Positions 47,203-55,534 of a stretch of DNA of 64,000 nucleotides are shown here, piece after piece (the first letter of the stretch is position 1; the number at the start of each line of letters is the position of its first letter). The notes under the pieces are model-generated. The model did no database searches. It had not been told where the DNA came from and worked only from the letters and a program-made list of their open reading frames with translations. This DNA comes from Fodinibius sediminis (GTDB lineage: Bacteria; Bacteroidota; Rhodothermia; Balneolales; Balneolaceae), in assembly GCF_900182555.1 (NCBI RefSeq), contig NZ_FXTH01000017.1, forward strand, positions 19,906-83,905, given 5' to 3'. The translations under genes were made by a program, and so were the position numbers.

Positions 47203-48693
47203 CTAACGTGGTATTTTGATCCATGTGCCGGCCTCGATCGTCTCATTAAGCTGTACCTGGTTCGCAATAGCTACATCCTCTGCGGTAAGGTCCATGGGCA
47301 AATCCTGTGGTACAAAAGAGGAAAATGCAGCGCTGCGGTCGGTGCGAAAAGCCTGCAGGCGGGCCGGCTGCATATTGAGTATGTTCTGGTCGGTCAGGGC
47401 CTGAAAAGAATTGATGGAATTCACAAAGCGGGACTCATAGCCGGCATATTTCTGGGCCGTGGTATAGGAAGTAAAGCGGTAGATATTGCCGCCATAGGCA
47501 AGAGCTGCTATATAAAACCGGTACTCGGTATTATTCTGCCCCGTGGCGGTGGCTGTAGCCCGGTAGGCATTAAGCCCGTTAATTGTTTGCTCCTGTTGGC
47601 CCTGGACCGTTATGCCCTCCTGGCTGAGGAAGCTGCGAACCGAAGCCTGGGGTGAATCCGCCTCGCTGTCAATCTCCATTGCGATGACGGCATCCTGCTC
47701 ATCGCTCACAACACCAACCACGGTCGGCTGATTGATGACCTGCCACCCATCGGGATATTGAAACCGGAACTCCAGTTCGGGATGGTAAAAAGTGCCGTCG
47801 CGGGCAAACCCTTCGCGCGGATTCTTCCCAAATACCAGGCCGTCGATACTGCGCATGAACTCCTCAGTATCCACAATATTCTGCTCGTAGCCTTTTTCAG
47901 CCCATTGCCGGGCCAACTCCGGGATGGTATTTTCCCGTTCCGAAGGGTCCGGGTGCGTAGATGCCCAGTCCGGAATACTCTGCCCCGACTGTTGTGATAT
48001 TCGTTTCAGCGCGGAAAAGAAACCCGCGCCCTCGGCGGCCTCATAATGCTCCATAGCCGCATATTCAACGCCCAGCTGGTCGGATTCACGTTCATCCTCC
48101 CTGCTGTAGCTCAGGAACAAAAGCTGAGCCGCCTGGCTTCCGAGGTTGAGGATATCGCCGCCCGGTACGCCCAGTATCTCCTGTCCCGCAACGGCACCTC
48201 CTATCAGCGCTATTTGCCCCACCTGCTGTTCAAAAGCGCGCTGTGAAGAGTGGCGGGCCGCAACGTGACCGATTTCGTGTCCCAGTACGACAGCGAGCTG
48301 AGCCTCGTTTTCCAGGTGGGCCAGCAGCCCCCGTGTCACGTACACATAGCCGCCCGGCAGGGCAAAAGCGTTGGGAACCTCACTGTTCAACACGCGGAAG
48401 TGGAATTCCGTCTCTTTGTACTTTTGCTGGGTATCCTCCCGGCGCATATGGCTTTTGGACAACACCTGCTGCCCAATGTCCTCAATATATTGCTGCAATT
48501 CTTCATCCTGATACATGCCGTACTGCTGCTGAATTTGCTTGTCCGCCTTCTGGCCCAGCTGCACCTCTTCTTCCCAGGTGTAGCCGTAGGCCCGTTTGTT
48601 TCCAGTGATCGGACTTCGCTGTATCGCGCAGCTCATAACCATCAGTCCTGCTATAAGAATGAACAAAGCATTGCGTAGCTGTGATCGTTTCAT
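47203..48693 (-). CDS. M48-family metallopeptidase lipoprotein with LysM-like end
   Basis: A 496-residue exported protease. I chose the ATG at 48693 because it gives a leader with a lipobox (VMSC, Cys about 22) after MKRSQLRNALFILIAGL. The zinc-binding HEXXH motif is in VVLGHEIGHVAARHSS (about residues 135-150), with the third ligand Glu in SREDERESDQLG. The C-terminus (about 470-496) resembles a LysM-like or peptidoglycan-associated tail (IANQVQLNETIEAGTWIKIP). It may act as a BepA/LoiP-like periplasmic protease for envelope quality control. It is the last gene of the operon with DUF2779 and murB. Confidence 0.9.
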   Translation of the reverse strand: MKRSQLRNALFILIAGLMVMSCAIQRSPITGNKRAYGYTWEEEVQLGQKADKQIQQQYGMYQDEELQQYIEDIGQQVLSKSHMRREDTQQKYKETEFHFRVLNSEVPNAFALPGGYVYVTRGLLAHLENEAQLAVVLGHEIGHVAARHSSQRAFEQQVGQIALIGGAVAGQEILGVPGGDILNLGSQAAQLLFLSYSREDERESDQLGVEYAAMEHYEAAEGAGFFSALKRISQQSGQSIPDWASTHPDPSERENTIPELARQWAEKGYEQNIVDTEEFMRSIDGLVFGKNPREGFARDGTFYHPELEFRFQYPDGWQVINQPTVVGVVSDEQDAVIAMEIDSEADSPQASVRSFLSQEGITVQGQQEQTINGLNAYRATATATGQNNTEYRFYIAALAYGGNIYRFTSYTTAQKYAGYESRFVNSINSFQALTDQNILNMQPARLQAFRTDRSAAFSSFVPQDLPMDLTAEDVAIANQVQLNETIEAGTWIKIPR

Positions 48694-48754
48694 AAGAACA
48701 TCTGTTGAAGTTAAGTGATTATCATGCAGTGGCCTATCGTATCTCTGCTCACAG

Positions 48755-50680
48755 TCAATATACCTCATTCAGCTGTTGCTTCCAATGCTCGACAATCATG
48801 AGCATGGCCAAGGTATCGAGTTCGCAATAACGCAGCAGAGCTTCCCGATACGCCGATTTTTCCTTCATACTCAGATCACCGGCAATAAGTTTCCCATAAA
48901 GAAACATCGCTTCTGCCCCCCGCCGAACGGTATCCGACCCTGTTTCTTTCAAAATAGCATAGGGACTTTTGGCTTTGCCGTCCTTATCTGCCTGCCACCA
49001 GATAACATGCTCAAAATTCTGACTGCTGTACGGCTTGCTGTACTTCTGCTTCAGAAAATCGCTCTGGCTCATCACCGACTGCAGCACCTCCTTGATGCTG
49101 AGTGAATTTTCCATTTCCCGGTTGTAGTAAAAATGCTTGACCTGCCGGCTGAGGTCCGCAAGATAGGGCGGATTCGGATGCCTGGAGTCATTGCGGCGGA
49201 GGACGCCGTCGATCCACTGGAGCAGCCATTGACTGTCGGGCACCATCGAAGCCTCATCTCTGAGCTCCCGCCCGATGACCTTCAGTGCATTTCGCTCAAA
49301 ATTGGAATACTGTACAATTGTCCCCTCATTGATGTCCGGAACCTGCATCAGACGCCGAACCAGTTCGTAGTTGGGATAATCGTTTTCGGCCCGGTCAATC
49401 CACTGGTGGTGCTGCCAGTGGCCGTCTTTATAAAGCGTATGGCAGGAAAACTGGAAAACGACCAGATGATAGGGCGGACGCCCGGCACGAATCGGCACGG
49501 CATAATTACCGGCTTCAAAATCAAGAAAATGTACCGGATACTGCCAGCGGCGCAGCTCCTTGCGCAGGGAGGCGCGCATAATCTCCTTCGGAACCTCTGC
49601 CCCCCTCGCTTTATGAATCTGCAGCGCCCGCCGCATCTTCTCCGTGATGTGTCCGTTGTCTTCCGCGATAGATGCTACTGAGTGAATATCCTGTCGGTCG
49701 ATATTGATATTGTGCTGGTAAAACACTTCGCGTTCAATAAGCTGCCGGGTACCCGGACCGATAAGCTCAAACACATGGTTCATCTTTTGATCAGGGCTGG
49801 CTGCCGAATCCGGTTGCCAGCATTCTCGAAAGCCGCTTTTTTTTCCAGCTGACCGCTGCTCATCCGTGATATTGAATTCACAGCCCTTGCATTGATAGCC
49901 CGTTGAAGGAGGAACCTTTGTTCCCTGCAGGTACAGATCCCGCAGATGCCCCAGGGATTCACCGAAGGTGCGTTTGGGAAGGTGATTTTCAGCGAAGGAT
50001 GGATCCTCCCATATCATCGTTACAGGTGTGCTCACATCCAGTTTGGCGAGCAGCTGCTGATTGGGTGCAGGAACAGCCGGGGAAGGGCTGCCACCGGGCG
50101 AGGTATTCAGCAGCGCCGGCAGTGAATCGGTATGGGCGGCCCCGCTCTTGTCCGGAAGCACGAGCAGGGGCAGAAGGGAAAAATCGGGGAATTCCTGTTT
50201 AAGGATATAGAGCTGATAGGCAAAGTCAAGCAGGTACTTGCGCCACCTGGAGTGGATGCCGCCCCCCGGTTTCAGCAGCTGGTGTTTCCTGGAGCTGAAT
50301 GCTTTGGACTGTACATGAAGAATGGTAAGCTGATCCCCATTCTTAACAAGCACCGGTACCTTCGCCATCATCCGCCGGTGAACAAAAACAGGATCAAAAA
50401 GGGTGATATTCCTGTTTTCCATCAAATAGGTCCCGGTCCGTGCTGCCGAATCCCTGACCGAATCCCCCTCCACCAGCACCCCCTCCGAATGAACAGAGCG
50501 GACCAATGATTTCAGGAGTTTTTTGTTATAGACAGCATGCCTGATAAAGGGCAGCGCCTTGCTGTTTTCGGGATAGTCTTGGGACTTATAGAAAAGTTTG
50601 GTCGGACATTCCAGCCCGGCCCTGAAAAGATGCTTGGTAAAATATCTGGCTTTTTCGGAGCCCTGCTTCATATCACTCAA
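48755..50680 (-). CDS. DUF2779 nuclease-like protein (Cas4-like plus RNase H-fold)
   Basis: A 641-residue protein with two nuclease-like halves. The first resembles Cas4/AddB-type PD-(D/E)xK proteins with an iron-sulfur cluster: Cys25 (LECPTKLFY) and Cys264, Cys267, Cys287 (YQCKGCEFN ... FRECW) provide four ligands. The nuclease motif that is usually EVKSST is ILHVQSKAF here (residues 120-128), so its Glu/Lys pair is replaced by His122/Gln124. The second half has an exonuclease-like DFE (Asp387, Glu389 in HFLDFEAGNYAVP), typical of DUF2779. Its start overlaps the murB stop by 8 bases, so it is co-transcribed with a cell-wall gene. Confidence 0.87.
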   Translation of the reverse strand: MSDMKQGSEKARYFTKHLFRAGLECPTKLFYKSQDYPENSKALPFIRHAVYNKKLLKSLVRSVHSEGVLVEGDSVRDSAARTGTYLMENRNITLFDPVFVHRRMMAKVPVLVKNGDQLTILHVQSKAFSSRKHQLLKPGGGIHSRWRKYLLDFAYQLYILKQEFPDFSLLPLLVLPDKSGAAHTDSLPALLNTSPGGSPSPAVPAPNQQLLAKLDVSTPVTMIWEDPSFAENHLPKRTFGESLGHLRDLYLQGTKVPPSTGYQCKGCEFNITDEQRSAGKKSGFRECWQPDSAASPDQKMNHVFELIGPGTRQLIEREVFYQHNINIDRQDIHSVASIAEDNGHITEKMRRALQIHKARGAEVPKEIMRASLRKELRRWQYPVHFLDFEAGNYAVPIRAGRPPYHLVVFQFSCHTLYKDGHWQHHQWIDRAENDYPNYELVRRLMQVPDINEGTIVQYSNFERNALKVIGRELRDEASMVPDSQWLLQWIDGVLRRNDSRHPNPPYLADLSRQVKHFYYNREMENSLSIKEVLQSVMSQSDFLKQKYSKPYSSQNFEHVIWWQADKDGKAKSPYAILKETGSDTVRRGAEAMFLYGKLIAGDLSMKEKSAYREALLRYCELDTLAMLMIVEHWKQQLNEVY

Positions 50681-51710
50681 TAATATTTACTTCCGGAACC
50701 AGCTCAATTCCAAACTTGTCACTAACCGACTGTTGAATATCAGAGGCAAGCTCCAGGATCTCAACTGCCGTTGCTCCACCGTGATTAACGATGACCAGTG
50801 CCTGTTGCCGGTACGTGCCGGTATTACCGATCACCTTCCCCTTCCAGCCGGCCTTCTCTATCAGCCATCCGGCCGGAATCTTCCTGTGATGTTCATTAAC
50901 ACGGTAACCCGGCATTTTTGGAAAGGATTTCTTCAGCTGCGCGAAAGTTTCAGACGGGACCACCGGATTTTTAAAAAAACTGCCCGCATTGCCCAGTGTC
51001 TCCGGATTCGGCAGTTTGCGGTTTCGTATATCGATCACGATGTCACTGATATCGCGGATGCCAGGCTCTTCAATACCCCGCTGTTCCAGCTCAGACCGGA
51101 TGGCCCCGTAAGAGGTATTGAGCCGTGGTTCCTTGTCCAGCTTCAATACTACCCTGCTGATGACGTACTGTCCCCTGAGGGCCCCTTTAAAAATGCTGTC
51201 GCGATAACCAAAATGGCATTCCTCTTTGGTAAAGGTGCGAATCTCTGCCGTGCTGATATCAACGGCTTCAAGTTCTTCGAATACATCGACCAGCTCCACC
51301 CCGTAAGCACCGATATTCTGGATGGGGGCCGCTCCCACTGTACCCGGGATGAGCGACAGGTTTTCAATGCCGCCCCACCCGCGGTCAACCACATATCGCA
51401 CGGTCTGATGCCAGTTTTCTCCCGCCCCGATCTGCAGCCATATGTGCTGTGAGTTCTCTTTAAGGATCGTTCTGCCCTGTATAGCCATATGCAGCACCAA
51501 ACCGCTATAGTCTGCGGCAAACAGAATATTGCTGCCTCCGCCCAGCACGACCATATCCTCGGTCGGGGCATGGGGAGCTTTCAACAGCTGCTGCAAATCC
51601 GCTACCGAATGGATCTCGGCAAAAAGACGGGCCCGGGCCGAAACGTTAAGCGTATTGAACGGACGCAACTCAACGTTGTGCTTCACAAGTTCATCAAGCG
51701 ATTTCGGCAT
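50673..51710 (-). CDS. murB: UDP-N-acetylenolpyruvoylglucosamine reductase
   Basis: A 345-residue FAD enzyme of peptidoglycan synthesis that reduces UDP-GlcNAc enolpyruvate to UDP-N-acetylmuramate with NADPH. It shows the MurB-type FAD motifs VLGGGSNILFAADYSGLVLHM (about residues 55-75) and SLIPGTVGAAPIQNIGAYGVE. The catalytic Ser is in NAGSFFKNP, and the C-terminal Glu (VPEVNIIE) is a proton donor. It is a type I enzyme, with the full C-terminal domain. It is nine bases downstream of the GldE-like gene and overlaps the DUF2779 gene. Confidence 0.97.
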   Translation of the reverse strand: MPKSLDELVKHNVELRPFNTLNVSARARLFAEIHSVADLQQLLKAPHAPTEDMVVLGGGSNILFAADYSGLVLHMAIQGRTILKENSQHIWLQIGAGENWHQTVRYVVDRGWGGIENLSLIPGTVGAAPIQNIGAYGVELVDVFEELEAVDISTAEIRTFTKEECHFGYRDSIFKGALRGQYVISRVVLKLDKEPRLNTSYGAIRSELEQRGIEEPGIRDISDIVIDIRNRKLPNPETLGNAGSFFKNPVVPSETFAQLKKSFPKMPGYRVNEHHRKIPAGWLIEKAGWKGKVIGNTGTYRQQALVIVNHGGATAVEILELASDIQQSVSDKFGIELVPEVNIIE

Positions 51711-51719
51711 GTAACACTT

Positions 51720-53120
51720 TTATTTCTTCGATTTTGGAGATTTCTTTGCAGATTTAACGTTATGCCCCTGTACTTTAGCGCGTACCTTCCGCACCCGGTT
51801 GTTAAAAACGGAATGAATGGTAAATTCGATCCCTCGATAATACACCCGTTCTCCTACATTCGGTATCCGCTCCGTCAAATGGTACATCAGCCCTCCAAGC
51901 GTCTCAAAATCATCATCCTCCGAAGTCAGCTCACAGTCCAAAATCTCTTCCATATCGTCGAGATCGATTTTAGCATCAAAGAGGTACCCCCCGCTGCGAA
52001 AACGCGTATAGAGCTGTTCTTCGACCTCATCGTATTCATCCGAAATATCGCCTACAATTTCTTCCAGGATATCATCGAGCGTAATAAGTCCCTCCGTCCC
52101 CCCGTATTCGTCCACAACAATGGCAATATGGGTTTTTTCCTGCTGAAAATCCCGGAGCAGATCATCCAGCTTCTTGGTAGCCGGAATAAAGAGGGCTTTC
52201 CTGGCAATGGTGCGCCAGTTAATGGTTGTACGTTCAATATCTGCGTTGATATAGGGCAGCACATCCTTGGCGTGGATGATACCCAGAATAGAATCGAGGT
52301 CCGATTCATAGATTGGCATGCGGGAGAGCCCTTTCTCACGGATCAGGGAAAGGACCTCATCGAGCGAATCATTTATCGATACGGCTACAACATTTACGCG
52401 GGAGGTCATAATCTCGCGCACGCTGGTGCTTCCAAACTCGATCACATTTTCAATGATTTCACGCTCGTCGCTCTTGATGGATCCCTCCCTTTCACTGACC
52501 TCCGCCATGGTCATGATATCCTGCGATGTCATCTTGCTGTTGGGTTTGGGAAGCCGTTCCTCGAGGTTGAGCGTGCTGTTGGCGATGATGCTTGAAAGGG
52601 GTTTCAGCATCACATAAAAAAAGTAGATGAAGCGACTTATTTTGCGTGCATTCTTCAGCGGTTCGTTGATCGCAATAATTTTGGGCGTTATTTCACTGAG
52701 AATCAAAATAGTAAAGGTGAGTATAATCACTTCCCAGAAATAGACCCAGAATTGCGAGAAGCCAAAGTAGACAACCACCGAGCCTGTGACTACCGCCGCC
52801 AGCACGGAAGTGACAATATTGGCAAAAGTATTGCCGATCAGGATGGTCGCCAGCAGCCTGCGCGGCTGATTCAGCATCCTCATGATCAGCTGATCTGTCG
52901 ATTGTTCAGCCTCATCCTTCGAGCGTACCCCTTCCTGGCCGGAAAGGGAAAAAAAAGCCACTTCTGACCCTGAAAACAAGGCTGAGAAGAAAAGACCGAC
53001 AACAATCAGGACCAACTGGACGGCAATCCCGACAGGGTCTATCGACGAAGAAACCTCAATAATGTCTCCGGCCTGTGCAAAGAAGCTGAAAATAAGTAAT
53101 AAAATGTTCGGGATATCCAA
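51720..53120 (-). CDS. CNNM/CorC-type protein, GldE-like
   Basis: A 466-residue membrane protein. An N-terminal DUF21 (CNNM) transmembrane domain of four helices (residues about 20-190, with ALFSGSEVAFFSL and LSEITPKIIAINEP) is followed by two CBS domains (about 210-335, with VREIMTSRVNVVAVS and VDEYGGTEGLITLDDILEEIVGDI) and a C-terminal CorC_HlyC transporter-associated domain. In Bacteroidota similar proteins are called GldE (gliding motility); in others they are magnesium/cobalt efflux-related. It opens the murB operon. The end is Lys-rich (SAKKSPKSKK). Confidence 0.93.
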   Translation of the reverse strand: MDIPNILLLIFSFFAQAGDIIEVSSSIDPVGIAVQLVLIVVGLFFSALFSGSEVAFFSLSGQEGVRSKDEAEQSTDQLIMRMLNQPRRLLATILIGNTFANIVTSVLAAVVTGSVVVYFGFSQFWVYFWEVIILTFTILILSEITPKIIAINEPLKNARKISRFIYFFYVMLKPLSSIIANSTLNLEERLPKPNSKMTSQDIMTMAEVSEREGSIKSDEREIIENVIEFGSTSVREIMTSRVNVVAVSINDSLDEVLSLIREKGLSRMPIYESDLDSILGIIHAKDVLPYINADIERTTINWRTIARKALFIPATKKLDDLLRDFQQEKTHIAIVVDEYGGTEGLITLDDILEEIVGDISDEYDEVEEQLYTRFRSGGYLFDAKIDLDDMEEILDCELTSEDDDFETLGGLMYHLTERIPNVGERVYYRGIEFTIHSVFNNRVRKVRAKVQGHNVKSAKKSPKSKK

Positions 53121-53185
53121 TTACCTGATGCTAATGCTGCTCATTTATCCTAAAGCTATAGACTTCGCACCTGTCTTGCAAGAAT

Positions 53186-53220
53186 GAAAAAGAACGGCCG
53201 GGACAATCCTGCCCCGGCCG
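53186..53220 (-). terminator. intrinsic terminator of ssb
   Basis: On the minus strand CGGCCGGGGC pairs with GTCCCGGCCG and the stem is followed by a T-rich TTCTTTTTC run. It lies about 35 bases after the ssb stop and separates ssb from the GldE-like operon. Confidence 0.9.
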
Positions 53221-53255
53221 CACCAGTATGCCACTACAATATGCACTGCTTCCAC

Positions 53256-53696
53256 CTAGAATGGAAGATCGTCGTCGATATCGTCAAAATTGTCGTTGAG
53301 GTCCACGCTGCTGGAAACCTGCTGCTTGTTATCCGGCTGGGCGGGCGCATCAGCCCCGTTGGACCCTTTACTGTCGAGCATCGTCATGGTCAGAGCTTTA
53401 ATCTCGGTTGTGTACCGCGTCTGTCCATCCTTGTCCTCCCACTGGCGGGTCTGAATGGGGCCCTCAATATAGACCTGCGATCCTTTCTTCAGATATTCCT
53501 GGCAAATTTCCGCCAGCCTTCCCCAGGCTACCACGCGGTGCCACTCGGTGGTCTCCTTCCATTCGCCCTGCTTGTCCTTGTAACGCTCGGAGGTAGCGAC
53601 AGATAAATTTGCCACTGCAGTATTAGACTGTGTATAACGCACATCCGGGTCCTGGCCTAATCGACCTATAATCATTGCTTTGTTTAAAGAACTCAT
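53256..53696 (-). CDS. ssb: single-stranded DNA-binding protein
   Basis: A 146-residue SSB with an N-terminal OB fold (residues 5-105, with [33 protein letters not shown] and [31 protein letters not shown]) and a short linker. The last residues are DDDLPF, the acidic tail that binds repair and replication partners. It is a typical SSB for DNA replication and repair. It is monocistronic with its own terminator. Confidence 0.98.
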   Translation of the reverse strand: MSSLNKAMIIGRLGQDPDVRYTQSNTAVANLSVATSERYKDKQGEWKETTEWHRVVAWGRLAEICQEYLKKGSQVYIEGPIQTRQWEDKDGQTRYTTEIKALTMTMLDSKGSNGADAPAQPDNKQQVSSSVDLNDNFDDIDDDLPF

Positions 53697-53861
53697 AACG
53701 TATTCCTCTTTTCTTTTTTATCATTTCCATCTAAAGGTAAGATATATTTCGGAGGAAATCCTTACAGAAAAAGTTGAAAAAGTTGAATATTTCCACAAAA
53801 ACATCTAAAAGTCTTCCCCCCCTCCCTCCAAATACCGCTGTAGTGGATCGAGGGTTTCCTC

Positions 53862-54695
53862 CTAATTCAGTCCATAGCACCGCATGGCGTTGCCGCCCAG
53901 AATCTGTTCTTTTTCTGTCCTGGAAAGCGGCTCTATATATTCCTGGACAAGGTCAAACACCTCCTCGTACTCTGCTGCCAGCAGACAGACCGGCCAATCG
54001 GAACCGAACATCAGGCGGTCCGTGCCAAAGGCATCAAATACCACATCAAGATAGGGTTTGAAATCCGCTGCTGACCAGTTTCCCCAGTCGGCCTCAGTAA
54101 CCATACCCGATAGTTTGCAGTACATCTGGGGGTGTTGGGCCAAATCGCGGATCCCCGCTTCCCAATCATCTATTCGCTGCGCCTTGATGAGGGGCTTGGC
54201 GAGATGATCGAGCACGAACGTCTGATCCGGGAAGCGGCCGGCAAAACTGACTGCCGCCGGCAGTTGATGGGCAAATATGAGGATGTCATACGTCATGTCG
54301 TAAGAGCCCAGGATCTCGATGCCTTTCAGAAAATCAGGTTGAAGCAGGAAATCATTATTCTCCTCATCCTGCACCAGATGACGAAGCCCTTTAAGCGTCG
54401 AATTGCTGGCATAATGATCCAGCCGCTCGCGAAATTCGGCAGAACGGATATCGAGCCAGCCGACCACCCCTCTGACAATATCATGCTGCTCTGCCAGCGA
54501 CAGCAAAAAACGAGTCTCCGCCTCGCTCTGATCGGCCTGCACGGCAATACAGCCCTGCATCCCCACCCTGTTCAGCTCTGTTTGAAGGTCTTCCGGCATA
54601 AAATTCTGCTGCAGTATCGCCATCTCATCGGTAATCCAGTCATCCCTCACTGGATCATATTCCCAAAAGTGCTGATGCGAATCGATTCTGTTCAT
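53862..54695 (-). CDS. amidohydrolase-2-family lactonase (fuconolactonase/rhamnonolactonase-like)
   Basis: A 277-residue metal-dependent TIM-barrel hydrolase. It opens with MNRIDSHQHFWEYDP (HxH metal ligands), contains LDHLAKP and ends with the LMFGSDWPVCLLA motif with a catalytic Asp. This pattern is shared by 4-sulfomuconolactone hydrolases and L-fucono/L-rhamnono-1,4-lactonases, which open sugar lactones. The substrate is not fixed by sequence. It lies 65 bases after truA and is the last gene on the Ccm transcript, or it is independent. Confidence 0.9.
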   Translation of the reverse strand: MNRIDSHQHFWEYDPVRDDWITDEMAILQQNFMPEDLQTELNRVGMQGCIAVQADQSEAETRFLLSLAEQHDIVRGVVGWLDIRSAEFRERLDHYASNSTLKGLRHLVQDEENNDFLLQPDFLKGIEILGSYDMTYDILIFAHQLPAAVSFAGRFPDQTFVLDHLAKPLIKAQRIDDWEAGIRDLAQHPQMYCKLSGMVTEADWGNWSAADFKPYLDVVFDAFGTDRLMFGSDWPVCLLAAEYEEVFDLVQEYIEPLSRTEKEQILGGNAMRCYGLN

Positions 54696-54760
54696 TCCAG
54701 CGTGATTTCAAGATTATATGTGTAAGCTGCAGTACTGGCGGCCTCAAAATGAAGAGGTGG

Positions 54761-55510
54761 TTAGCCCTCATCATCAAGCGTTTCATATCCCACCTTATCA
54801 AGTATCAATCCCCGGGCAGCCGCTCCAAACCCATTTTTATCCTTCGACGGCTTCAGCAGCATGTCTTCAAATTCAGCTGCCTCCCGCTTGCCTCTGCCCA
54901 CCTGCAGCATGGTCCCCACCAGCCGCCGCACCAAGTGGCGAACAAAGCGGTTGGCCTGAATATGGTACGTCAACAGTGGCCCCTCCTGCCTGAACTCCGA
55001 GAGGGTAACCCGGCACTGGGCACTTGGGTTCTGATTATCAGGCTTGGTGAAGCTGTCAAAATGGTGCGTTCCCTTAATCAGTGCCGCACAGTAGTCCATC
55101 GCCTGCATGTCCAGCTCCTGCATCACCAGCGTGGAGGTCTCTCTCCGCAGCGGATGTGGCCGTCGGCTGATCTGGTAGCGGTAGCGGCGATAGAGCGCAT
55201 CAAAACGGGCATGAAATTCATCATCTACCTTTTCCATCCTCCAGATCGCGATATCATCCGGAAGGATACCGTTCAGCGCATACTGGAGGCGGTACAGATC
55301 GAGCTCCTCCGCATAATCAACATGGGCGATCTGCTCTTCCGCATGTACCCCGCTGTCGGTGCGTCCCTGGCCTATCACATCCACCGGCTGCTGTAATATG
55401 CGGGCAAACGCGGCTTCTATCTCGCCTTCCACCGTCGGGGCATTGGGCTGCTTCTGCCAGCCCTTGTATGCCGTGCCGGCATATTCGATAAGCAGTTTGT
55501 AGCGCGGCAT
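54761..55510 (-). CDS. truA: tRNA pseudouridine(38-40) synthase
   Basis: A 249-residue enzyme that converts U38-40 in the tRNA anticodon stem-loop to pseudouridine. The catalytic Asp lies in GQGRTDSGVHAEEQIAHVDY (about residues 48-67), the signature of TruA. It also has YRYRYQISRRPHPLRRE and the C-terminal FVRHLVRRLVGTMLQVGRG motif. It is full length. It is 24 bases downstream of ccmF and probably shares its transcript. Confidence 0.97.
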   Translation of the reverse strand: MPRYKLLIEYAGTAYKGWQKQPNAPTVEGEIEAAFARILQQPVDVIGQGRTDSGVHAEEQIAHVDYAEELDLYRLQYALNGILPDDIAIWRMEKVDDEFHARFDALYRRYRYQISRRPHPLRRETSTLVMQELDMQAMDYCAALIKGTHHFDSFTKPDNQNPSAQCRVTLSEFRQEGPLLTYHIQANRFVRHLVRRLVGTMLQVGRGKREAAEFEDMLLKPSKDKNGFGAAARGLILDKVGYETLDDEG

Positions 55511-55534
55511 GGCCCTAACCTTTGTTTAGTAATG

